Assembly: GCF_012927205.1 (NCBI RefSeq)
Contig: NZ_JABBGC010000001.1
Coordinates: 3,534,810 to 3,598,809 of the forward strand
Direction: 5' to 3'
Source of the DNA: Chitinophaga fulva
GTDB taxonomy: Bacteria; Bacteroidota; Bacteroidia; Chitinophagales; Chitinophagaceae
DNA length: 64,000 nucleotides
Under the pieces are notes generated by a model, which had not been told where the DNA came from, searched no databases, and worked only from the letters and a program-made list of their open reading frames with translations. Of this stretch, positions 31,501 through 37,810 are shown piece after piece. The stretch's first letter is position 1. Each line of letters opens with the position of its first letter. The translations under genes were made by a program, and so were the position numbers.

Positions 31501-32644
31501 GATCGATCATTATGAGGCAAACCTGGTCTCTGCGCAAGATTACTATCCGTTTGGAATGATGATGAGTGGGAGAAAATGGAGTGCAGGAGGAGGCTATCGT
31601 TATGGATTTAATGGTCAGGAAAAGTCTGATGAGATTAAAGGAGAAGGAAATAGCTATACTGCTGAATTTTGGGAGTATGATCCGAGATCAGGACGAAGAT
31701 GGAATACAGATGCTGTCTACAAGCATAGTCCATATGAAGCCTTTGGCGCTAACCCTATAGTTAATTCGGATCCCTCCGGCTTGGATACAATTAATTTTAA
31801 TAGGAATGTAACTACTTATTATCCAAGTGATGGTGGTAGTCCAAAGGGTTCTTCTGCATTTAATATTTCTATTACACCTGGTTCCGGGAAAGACGTATTT
31901 CGGTATAATCTAACGAATACTGTTATTAGTGGGAAAAGCAGTTCGACAACGACAAAAAGTACAATCCTTCACCCCGAAAATAGTGAGAGTGCAGCAGGTG
32001 CAACTCGGGGCAGGAATTTGTATTTTGATGGATTGATGACAACCGACAGGAAGAATTACGATTGGGAGACTGTGGGGAAAATTATGTATGCAAGCACTGA
32101 GTTTGCAGCGTATATGAGAAAGAGAAATCCCCAGGCAAGTGACTGGCTGGCTAAATCGTCTGGCATTGAGGTAATGGAAGGAGTGCTTCCTGTGTTAGTG
32201 CAGAGTGGGATGGGAAGTTGGATTGGGTTTCGATATGCTCCTATATCAGAAACTAATCCCGGTTGGATGGAAGGTGCTCACACTTTTGGGGCAGATGAGA
32301 TTACCAAAAGGAATGCCGCTAATTTGGTGCCAGAGCCTGGGCTTACCCAAGTCTTGTTACATGGATTTCCTCTTGGTTTTGAGAGTGCGGAAATCCCCAA
32401 TGCGAAAGAGTTAGCAAGGACACTTTTGTCATTGGGTGTTCCGAGGGGAACGAAGATTCGACTCATTTCGTGCTGGACTGGATTCTTGGATGAAGGGGCG
32501 GCATATCAATTGTCCAGGTATATGAAATCTCCGGTTTTAGCACCCGAGAATAGGGTACTGGTGTTACCAGGGGGAGGGTATCTTATAGATCAAGGAGGCG
32601 CTTGGCGCATGTTTTTTAACAAAACAGTTGAAACGATAAAATGA
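24290..32644 (+). CDS. Rhs2: giant RHS polymorphic-toxin protein with HG/SC-type C-terminal tip
   Basis: This 2784-aa near-copy of Rhs1 carries a different end. ATG 24290 matches the Rhs1 start; an in-frame TTG 9 bases earlier is less likely. Signal peptide, Cys-rich helical region, seven blade-like repeats (~1272-1616) and YD repeats follow as in Rhs1. At about residue 2440 the core changes to FNGQEKSDEIKGEG, then YDPRSGRRWNTD, and ends NSDPSGLD near 2497. The ~287-residue tip contains VLLHGFPLGFESAEIPNAKE (His2691) and, 37 residues on, IRLISCWTGFLDEGAAYQLS (Cys2728), then a VLVLPGGGYLIDQGGAWRMF end. HG...SC spacing is reminiscent of clan-CD-type cysteine peptidases and of tips in other polymorphic toxins; catalysis is hypothetical. 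The stop overlaps the next gene by 4 bases. Confidence 0.85.
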   Translation: MRPILLKVACRLSWLLLLLLMMNKSQAQTGASIVLKKSLDGAKGQLVKDSVVAIQDSIYFDAGLTPKLDTPYSVRNIVTFRINEYSNLYIGVPFTVTLKARIFYTATTGAESYTDQDFVINYDTAGTYTMRRSFVFNNAHKVRVQVLDITHNAGKDISGVLVLDNEMEVHPKYKLECALDAVKQISMISPDGPEPDELSVSWPVVQGADVYDLEWAYVDSSALESGRYGIPATASKVFANNTTRVTVPGNSYAIPLFYDKVGVLYFRVRAVQEKGNDVRLETAWSSNYSNGFGKFNFGGHQPNVNWQSSVSYAEDGKRKVLVQYFDGSLRNRQTVTKENTTNTITAGESFYDYQGRPVIQVLPAPTLDKVIKYTRNLNSALNRQEYDKDRYDYLAREEDFLTAAAQPMDTSGGANWYYSPANKNNHPLNKYIPDAEGFAFTETSYTQDNTGRISRQGGLGPTFKLGSGHETQYSYNTPTQEELDAMFGTEVGINTHYFKNAVTDANGQVSVSYTDMHGRTVATLLAGRVDNLNLQDLPNKVAETVTDSLSGGGKNTISEMGLESQYALLVPQAGDYTFKYLLTPPVLKKKDCNGQEHCYIGSYDLKITITDDAFNQRLGGQPYVITLKNYNANQLSGDCQTPAPITSTFTKLLPKGSYIVSKQLVVSKQVMDFYRDSIFLPGSECITMDSLIRKKKLEYQQLACGPDCGTCDSAKIEQDDIRRAMLQDVSPPSGQYARVSEAGNERSIFYGTGRYNYSTIQYYNAVGVLDSVTDPLTGKRVPPQALTPQQFAEAFQPSWANSLLLFHPENCKLEAMERIKGAQQWIRDFEKTETYAEAKQKGYLNPLGNTSRFPSGTKDPLPYGALSTIQNQLTNFQQGYSMWSVATQMVMCQDMSQACADKYKNINNAFDESVMCAGDLDMAWRSFRNLYMNYRRQALLVWLDEQCSTTAGDIIGWGKAPRFNSRNDAAGQVNIPTGIRPQDETRAKMDALYESNCRAYVETWIKQLAPCKYNAAALAEITEKMVAVCKAGSDSAHPRGASSVSPTAKNPPYRSFEEVLNAYNNQHSITDPLVCNTELITLPKPYDKQVSMGNPGSYVRPSDCQCENLTNLKVEYQQRKQTADTTFAAYLKRVRGIKISQAELDQVINACNVPKTSTCTFYSLPIRIPAFLDCNVAPPCVPCRVTDSLKTLFTQKYPGLAPMTGSVDSVQGGVNQLFAAYMNNRLGYNKEAWEYLEFIDSCGKAPTGNGRVVCVPGSAASKQQVRTFLNGNASIFRDVQVTADNGFIMAGSTTVNNIVDAYIMKTNQAGDLLWARTYGGGMYDVFNKITPTRDGGYIAIGTTNSNCYDNGAMLVVKVDGSGDVLWNKVIDFGVNHGSEGKDVLETTEGHYALAGLRRTGTAATDWVTGVLTNTGELRWMKQTGSTQARKNISLTEKNNTLIAASSIMEGADYDAVILKINKEDGQLIGSQQYDIEGKANTTGNILKTVDGYKVAVMNGSNSVLMDIAENGSVTAAKQLPVPATGQTDADSWTIAATTDGGVVAAHANTDAYWYKFGAGNNLEWNRRSVINGQTEQVRRVVQHPDGTYAAAGESQAAKNHGLLMRANKDGRTGCNDATDNITITDVKGSAVVKTPAAQTTVSINTSYISTVALRGLLTTPIITAQGCPGIDSCFVVYDGPMLCGNATGGYEEVEVPEITACSDSTIISETKGMELYFIYRDSIRNDFDTSYISTVLAADKLEQFSVTHVSSEYQHTLYYYDQAGNLVKTVPPAGARVSRSKSWTDSVAVARRNGESLTPKHELATEYRYNTLNQVVSQHSPDGGTSHFWYDRLGRLAVSQNQQQALTNSYSYTLYDGLGRITEVGELRSSTPMNDVTSRNTVDLAQWVLGAGSNRSQITRTVYDQAYAGDGPILQATNLRNRVSWSAVYNSINDTLPAGQASAGFYSYDIHGNVRTLVQEYNSGAGNDGNRFKRIDYGYDLISGKVNTVSYQRGMPDAFYHRYSYDAENRLTDVETSRDSVYWEKDARYQYYKHGPLARTVIGQQQVQGLDYAYTLQGWLKGVNSTALTSIFDMGHDGATNGITARDAFGFSLHYFGDSDYKPLDAGVKPFASAGSGLPGLYNGNIAGMSVNLPKAGVPLFYTYSYDVLNRLKEMKAAHNLDAATNTWSPIAVDDFGEKITYDPNGNILTYNRNGNKTWAGKPLDMDKLTYAYKPGTNRLRHIKDAVGKDQYDIDIDDQRDDNYAYDSIGNLVRDNQAGISVKWNVYGKISEITKDDGINIYYTYDVKGNRISKRVGDRLIRYIRDATGNVMSVYESGNPAVNNGRLTQIEAHLYGSSRLGISDFATLVDNPEAPTLVRLGTLGSGTFTTFMRGNKFFELGNHLGNVLATVGDGKQPIAGSEGLIDHYEANLVSAQDYYPFGMMMSGRKWSAGGGYRYGFNGQEKSDEIKGEGNSYTAEFWEYDPRSGRRWNTDAVYKHSPYEAFGANPIVNSDPSGLDTINFNRNVTTYYPSDGGSPKGSSAFNISITPGSGKDVFRYNLTNTVISGKSSSTTTKSTILHPENSESAAGATRGRNLYFDGLMTTDRKNYDWETVGKIMYASTEFAAYMRKRNPQASDWLAKSSGIEVMEGVLPVLVQSGMGSWIGFRYAPISETNPGWMEGAHTFGADEITKRNAANLVPEPGLTQVLLHGFPLGFESAEIPNAKELARTLLSLGVPRGTKIRLISCWTGFLDEGAAYQLSRYMKSPVLAPENRVLVLPGGGYLIDQGGAWRMFFNKTVETIK

Positions 32645-33021
32645 AATTAGTCGGATTTATTAAAGAAATTGATTTTTTCCCGTGGGCGAAGCCCTTAGAG
32701 GAATATATGATGGACATTAACCCATCGGAGTTGATTGATCAGATAACTGTTTATCTGGAAAAAGGAAAGTTAGTAATTGGATGGATGGGTTACTATATTG
32801 ATTTGGAAACGAAAGAACATATAGCTCCTCATGCCTATTATACTGATGGGATTTGGGTCTGGCCGTCATATTATCCTTACTATATAAGGAAGTATTCGAG
32901 GTTTGCGATAGATAAAGAGTTTTTAAAGTATTTGCAAGATAGAAAGTTTGAAGAATCTGTAATGGATTTTAATGAACTTGAGCTGCAAAAGGAATTCATC
33001 GAAAAAATTAAATCGCGGTAA
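32641..33021 (+). CDS. Candidate immunity protein for the Rhs2 tip
   Basis: This 126-aa protein without a signal peptide overlaps the Rhs2 stop by 4 bases (ATGA), indicating translational coupling to the toxin. It is acidic and aromatic; the most distinctive stretch is HAYYTDGIWVWPSYYPYYIR at ~65-90. A D-G-x-W-x-W-P motif followed by an aromatic run resembles small immunity-type proteins found after RHS tips in other bacteria; this is recalled, not verified. A cytoplasmic location implies that the Rhs2 tip acts in the cytoplasm. Immunity is inferred from coupling and position. Confidence 0.6.
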   Translation: MKLVGFIKEIDFFPWAKPLEEYMMDINPSELIDQITVYLEKGKLVIGWMGYYIDLETKEHIAPHAYYTDGIWVWPSYYPYYIRKYSRFAIDKEFLKYLQDRKFEESVMDFNELELQKEFIEKIKSR

Positions 33022-33265
33022 CTCAGGAATATTATATCTACGGCTAAAGAGAAAGTTGTAAGGCTCTGTTATTTTTATCTGTTTTTCTATGAGGAAGAGC
33101 TGGATTCTGGTGTTTGTTCGTCATGCGGAGAACCGCGGATCCTCAAAAATCCATTGGTGAACGTATATTTTGAATGTAATACTTACACGGATCATTTTCT
33201 GGAGTATAGCTACTATGCTTTGATGTAAATTTGATGAATGGCTGGCGACCTATAAAGAGATATTA
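33022..33265 (+). other. Region without an intact gene; possible gene remnant
   Basis: One frame stays open from about 33052 to the TAA ending at 33228 and reads like protein (FYEEELDSGVCSSCGEPRIL, then VNVYFECNTYTDHFLEYSYY) but has no ATG or other good start. It may be the tail of a lost small gene, possibly a further immunity gene. Nothing else is visible here. Confidence 0.3.
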
Positions 33266-33527
33266 ATGAAACCTATTTTTCTGTTTGTCTCAGCGATACT
33301 AACCACTTGCTCGTTATTCGCGCAGAAGAGCTATAATGTAGCGGATACGCTGAGTCAGATAAAGCTCCTGCATGCGGACGCCGTGGTGGCGTATGATTTC
33401 ATCGCCGGATCAAAAGCAACATTTAGTACGAAACAAACACTACAATGTTTCTTTCTATGATTACGGAAGTAAACATTTGACAAGAATGATTAAAAAATTA
33501 GGACTTAAAATAGACGATGGCATCTAA
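33266..33527 (+). pseudogene. Small secreted protein, probably frameshifted
   Basis: From 33266 the frame encodes a signal peptide (MKPIFLFVSAILTTCSLFAQ) and ~45 further residues, then stops at 33460. In another frame the same stretch continues sensibly to a TAA at 33525-33527 (QHLVRNKHYNVSFYDYGSKH, then LTRMIKKLGLKIDDGI). The coding character switches near 33418, so a one-base indel in an originally ~87-aa secreted protein is likely. It occupies the same place relative to the following fibre gene as the 90-aa secreted protein at 22.9 kb. Family unknown. The short 64-aa product may still be made. Confidence 0.45.
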
Positions 33528-33549
33528 TGCCAATAACATTACTTATACC

Positions 33550-35472
33550 ATGAAAACTTTATTTTTCTCTATTACCATTGTTTTGTTTTCATTCTTTGCC
33601 TCCGCGCAGCAGATCTATCAAATCCGCGCTGACAGCGTCCGCATTTACAACATCTGCGATACGGCTGAACTGATCATCGAAAACCGTACGCAGGGAACAC
33701 AAGGTTTCCTGTACAACAAAGGCGCGGGCCGGACGGAGTTCCGTCGGGTACGACTAGAGAAAATCGGCGATTCAAAAATTGCTATCACCGGACAAGATAC
33801 CATCGATCTGCGTACTTTGTCGGGGATCGGTGGTATTGAGAGCATCTTCCGTCAGGGAGATGATATTATCTACGTTAAAAACGGGCAGCAGTTCAACGTG
33901 TATGCGCCGGTACCGGGGTTCGTTAATGTGCCGAACGCCGGTGCCTCCGGACCAGCTGAATTTGTCAATGGCCGTGTAGTGGGATTTGATGCGTATGATT
34001 CTCCCGATATGCCGCTGATATCTGATCAGGTGCTGACGAATCCGACGACGGAAAGAAAATACTACTCCGGTCACACCGTGTTACTCAATGGGCGAGGATA
34101 TCAGATGGCGGTGAACTGAGATGGCGAGGAAACCGGCGCCAAGGGGGTATTTATCAGAAATAAAGATGATACCACACCCGGATGGGGTGCCTGGAGGGAA
34201 TTGTTGTTTAAGGACTATGCTGATCGTAAATATGCCATGAAGAATGAGGTGGCGGATAGCTATATCAAAAATGGCAGTGCGCTTCAGCCGGCGACTTTCA
34301 ATATCCAGGGCAAGGGTAATATTGCCAATGATTATGTTTTTGATAATAGTGCGTATGCTGCCGGTAACCTTGAATTGAGATCCGTCAATAACCCGGGGAT
34401 AGGCTTTCACCGGCCAGGCGTATGGGGATGGTCGTTGTATTCTGATGGAGGAATGAACCTTAGAGGGCGTAATAGTGACGGCCGGGATGTTACCTTCTGG
34501 AATTCGGCAAATGCGCCGCGACCATTAGCACAGCGCGATTTTCGCCTGTATAAGGATGATGGAACCAGCGCGGATGTTTTTGGACAGGGAACTACGTTTT
34601 GTTATGCTGCCGGCTCTCCATATAATGGTCCCCTGTTATCTTTTGGAGGGTTGGATGGAGGATATGATTGCCAGATCAACGCGGAATATTACGATGGTAA
34701 GACCATAGCTTTCCGCGTGCGGAATGGAGATAAACAAACCTGGAATCCGTGGTTGCGGTTGATACATGAAGGAAATGTCGCCACCAAAGGAAGTGATGTG
34801 GTGCTTAAAACTGAAGCCAATGGTTATCTGGGCGTAGAAAACTGGGTACGGGTAGGGCAACAAACAGGTTTATATACCGCACAGGGCAGCCATTTTTTTC
34901 CCAATACAGCGTTTAGCTGGGCCATTCGTCCCGAGCATGGTGCCACGAGTATCTGGCTGGAATTACAAAACGAGGCCGGGAATAATATAGGTGGATTTTA
35001 CGGCGACATGTATGGTAACATGGGAATTGTCAACGCGGGCGCCAACGGATGGCGCATTAAAACGGACGTGTCAGGCAATGCCTATGTAACCGGTCAGGTG
35101 CAGGCAACCTCCTTTTTTCAGACCTCACTGAGAAGTCTGAAAAAAGACATGCAGCCGTTACCGTATGCCGCACTGCCGGTGCTGATGAAAGCACAGGTAC
35201 GGTCCTTTAAATTCAAAGCCGACAGCACGGGAAAAACGAATGTTGGTTTTATCGCGGATGAAGTACCAGATGAAATATCTATACCAGGCAGAGGAGGAGT
35301 GGATCAGGCCAGTACGGTAGGGTTGTTGGTGAAGTCAACGCAGGAACTGAATACAGCACAAACAGATCTGAAACTACAGGTGAAGGAATTGCAACAACAA
35401 CTGCAGGACATGCAACAACAACTGAAACAACAGCAGGTATTAATCGAACAATTACTACAAAAGAAATCCTGA
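33550..35472 (+). pseudogene. Fibre 2: S74-type fibre gene interrupted by an in-frame TGA
   Basis: The start at 33550 opens into signal peptide MKTLFFSITIVLFSFFASAQ and the shared module. An in-frame TGA at 34117-34119 replaces the Trp of the conserved phrase GYQMAVNW-D (TGG in the 37.8-kb and 40.9-kb paralogues). The frame is otherwise open to 35472, so a single base change splits a ~640-aa protein. The downstream part carries two pyocin-knob-like sections (GVFIRNKDDT..WGAWRELLFKDY and GPLLSFGGLDGGYDCQI), the chaperone motif TSLRSLKKDMQPLP, DEVPDEISIPGRGGVDQA and a Gln-rich coiled coil. It could yield a truncated N-terminal product, a full product by readthrough, or nothing. Confidence 0.8.
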
Positions 35473-35575
35473 TAAATATTGTATTTTGTTATTGTTGTTA
35501 CTCGTCTTCCTGGTACATGATCACGATGCTCGTGGATAGCTAGAGGCCGCCAGCATAGCGGTCATGCCGGATATT

Positions 35576-35656
35576 CAGCAGGTTTGTCAAATCCCGGCCG
35601 ACAGTTTCCGTGTCTATAATACCTACGACACCGAGGAAATGATGCTGGACAGGTAA
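35576..35656 (+). pseudogene. Fossil of the fibre N-terminal module
   Basis: One frame reads QQVCQIPADSFRVYNTYDTE then EMMLDR and a stop. It aligns residue by residue with the conserved QQVYQIRADSVRIYNVCDTA then ELIIENR of the intact fibre proteins. A damaged signal-peptide-like stretch precedes it without a usable start. This is a relic of a deleted fibre gene. Confidence 0.7.
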
Positions 35657-35698
35657 AAAAATATTGATTTTAAATCGTCAAATGCCAGCTTACCACCG

Positions 35699-35735
35699 GG
35701 ATAGGTAAAGGATTCCTAAAGGATAGGTAAAGGAT
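35699..35735. repeat. Short direct repeat (15 bases, period 22)
   Basis: GGATAGGTAAAGGAT occurs at 35699-35713 and again at 35721-35735, separated by TCCTAAA. Only two copies are present, so this is a local slippage or duplication product inside decayed DNA. Confidence 0.7.
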
Positions 35736-35991
35736 ACTACAATGATCTCTCTGCGGCAACCTGTGGATCAATCAGTTATAGAGATATGAAAATAGGTAAT
35801 ATGTCCAATTCCGATGGTATTTTCACTCACTTTTTAATACCGAAAAGAGTTGGCTACGCACACGGATCAACACTTCATATACCAGGTCTCCAGAGGAATA
35901 AGCTGAAACAGTAGTCGGCATTCATTAACCAATTTAATATAAATGAAACCCCAATTATCATTTGTTTTTGATATATTGTGGCGAATTACCT

Positions 35992-36099
35992 ATGAAACGC
36001 ATTGTGTTATGATTGTTGTTACCCGTCCTCTCATGCAATATGCCTATGGACACCTACGAGCCGCCGGTATGGCGACTAATCAGATATTCATAAAGTATT
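35992..36099 (+). pseudogene. Fossil of a fibre-gene start (signal peptide with early stop)
   Basis: The frame from ATG 35992 reads MKRIVL, stop, LLLPVLSC, resembling the intact fibre signal MKRLLLFCLLSVGS. The sequence parallels the other fossil leader at 35480-35580 (shared ATTGTTGTTAC, GCCGCCxG and ATATTCA blocks). No module follows, so most of the gene has been deleted. Confidence 0.45.
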
Positions 36100-36188
36100 T
36101 GCTGTGATAAACAAAATTACCAGGAGTGACGGTTCCGGTATAACCTATACGTACATTGTCCCGGACTATTAATGAAAGTACCTATACC

Positions 36189-37787
36189 ATGAGAGTGTTT
36201 TTGTCATTTTTTGTTGCCATTGTATTATTAACCACTGCGGGTCATGCGCAGCAAATTTATCAGATTCGGGCCGATAGTGTCCGTATCTACAATGTGTGCG
36301 ATACCGCGGAGTTGATCATCGAGAACCGTACGCAGGGCACACAGGGTTTTCTGTTTAACAAGGGCGCCGGTAGAACAGAGTTTCGCAGGATACGACTGGA
36401 AAAAATCGGTGATTCACGGATTGCCGTTACCGGGCAGGATACACTGGACCTGAGTACTTTGCCTGGTATCGGTGGCGTAGAGTCTATCTTCCGCAACGGA
36501 GATAGCATCATCTATATAAAAAAAGGCCAACAGTATAGCATATACGCTCCATTGTCGAATGAAACGCTACGCAGCATAACAGACAGAGGTTCTTCTCTCA
36601 TTAGGAATATTGAGTTTCAATCGCTGCGGAGTGATTCTACCAATGGTTTATACTGGGGTTATAACTCTGACCTTTGGAAAATATTTGTTGAATCATTCGG
36701 TGATGCTCCTGCAGGGAACCTGATTTTTGAATCCGGAGATAATATGGATGAAGGGTGGATATTTCGCTGCTGGGATTATAAAACGCCTCTTCAAAAAACA
36801 GATGTGTTATCATTGGCCAGCAACCGTTTCAACTATCTGGGCAAACCAGTTTGGCACGGTGGGAATCTCAACCGGCCGATGGGGCAGCATTATTATAGCC
36901 TTCCAACATCTGATGGAATGAATGCCGATTATTTTGCTCAGGGAACAACGTTTGCTTATGGTGGCAGCGCTCCATATAATGGCCCTTTGCTGTCTTTTGG
37001 TGGCTTAAACGGAGGGTATGATTGTCAAATCAACGCGGATTATGGTATGGGTGAAGCGATTTCCTTCCGTGTGCGAAATGGGGATAAACATGTCTGGAGT
37101 GCGTGGAGACGGTTCATTCATGATGGGGAGGTGGCTACCAAGGGCGCAAACACCATTATTAAAACAGAACCCAGTGGTTATCTCGGCGTCGAAAACTGGA
37201 TACGCGTGGCAGACAACACTGGTCTTTACACACCCACTAAAAGGTACCTGTACAATGGTGGACCCAACAATTGGGTTGTCCGTGCGGCGGAAGGCACGTC
37301 GGATGCTGTATGGCTTGCTTTGCAGACGGGAGACGGTGCTGAGCGGGGAAGCTTTTATGCAAACAGCAGCAACGAAATTGGTTTTACTAATGCGGGTACC
37401 GGTACCTGGCGCCTGAGGACTGACGCTGCTGGTAATACCTATGCCACCGGTCAAGTACAAGCAACCTCCTTCTTTCAAACTTCATTAAGAAGCCTCAAAA
37501 AAGACATACAGCCGTTGCCGTATGCTGCACTGCCGGTAATTAAAAAAATGCAAGTGCGGTCTTTTCGTTTTAAGGCAGATAGTACTGGTAAAGTAAATGT
37601 TGGTTTTATCGCTGATGAGGTGCCTGAAGAAATATCCATTCCGGGTAAAGGCGCTGTGGATCAGGCAAGCACAATTGGACTGCTGGTGAAATCCGTTCAG
37701 GAGCTGAGTGCGCAGAATGAAGCATTACAACAAAAAGTGGCCCGACTGGAGGCTTTGGTCCAACAATTACTGAACGAAAAGAAATAG
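36189..37787 (+). CDS. Fibre 3: secreted phage-fibre-like protein with S74 chaperone domain
   Basis: The start at 36189 gives signal peptide MRVFLSFFVAIVLLTTAGHA; an upstream in-frame start at 36156 would bury the signal. The product is 532 aa. Residues ~20-110 are the family module (YQIRADSVRIYNVCDTAELI, then NRTQGTQGFLFNKGAGRTEF). A pyocin-knob-like section follows at ~240-320 (GPLLSFGGLNGGYDCQIN, then WSAWRRFIHDGEV), then a variable beta region. The C-terminal S74-type chaperone (~425-510) has SLRSLK (Ser432, Lys437, the expected five-residue spacing), with FIADEVPEEISIPGKG and VDQASTIGLLVKSVQEL. A coiled coil ends the protein. S74 domains help phage fibres trimerise and then cleave themselves off. 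Here the signal peptide implies export by the cell rather than virion assembly; ligand unknown. Confidence 0.8.
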   Translation: MRVFLSFFVAIVLLTTAGHAQQIYQIRADSVRIYNVCDTAELIIENRTQGTQGFLFNKGAGRTEFRRIRLEKIGDSRIAVTGQDTLDLSTLPGIGGVESIFRNGDSIIYIKKGQQYSIYAPLSNETLRSITDRGSSLIRNIEFQSLRSDSTNGLYWGYNSDLWKIFVESFGDAPAGNLIFESGDNMDEGWIFRCWDYKTPLQKTDVLSLASNRFNYLGKPVWHGGNLNRPMGQHYYSLPTSDGMNADYFAQGTTFAYGGSAPYNGPLLSFGGLNGGYDCQINADYGMGEAISFRVRNGDKHVWSAWRRFIHDGEVATKGANTIIKTEPSGYLGVENWIRVADNTGLYTPTKRYLYNGGPNNWVVRAAEGTSDAVWLALQTGDGAERGSFYANSSNEIGFTNAGTGTWRLRTDAAGNTYATGQVQATSFFQTSLRSLKKDIQPLPYAALPVIKKMQVRSFRFKADSTGKVNVGFIADEVPEEISIPGKGAVDQASTIGLLVKSVQELSAQNEALQQKVARLEALVQQLLNEKK

Positions 37788-37810
37788 TTGAATATCCCTA
37801 ATCTGTGTCT

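Larger units (their letters stand above)
35473..36188 (+). other. Fossil region between fibre genes
   Basis: About 700 bases without an intact gene. It holds a decayed fibre N-terminus (35576-35656), a 15-base direct repeat, a decayed signal-peptide start near 35992 with an early TGA, and at 36104-36172 a short frame reading INKITRSDGSGITYTY, which resembles an RHS YD segment of Rhs1/Rhs2 (ISEITKDDGINIYYTY). The two fossil leaders share ATTGTTGTTAC followed by CCCGTCCT-like sequence. The last bases before fibre 3 carry the ACCTATACCATG start context shared with fibre 1. Confidence 0.55.

Noticed and set aside
34117..34119. TGA read as selenocysteine
   Set aside because: All paralogues have Trp (TGG) here and no SECIS-like hairpin is evident; a nonsense mutation is simpler.
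35699..35735. Two 15-base repeats as a CRISPR array
   Set aside because: Only two copies, a 7-base spacer and no cas genes; better explained as local duplication.
35943..36110. 55-aa open frame before fibre 3
   Set aside because: It overlaps a decayed fibre leader in another frame and shows no protein-like pattern.
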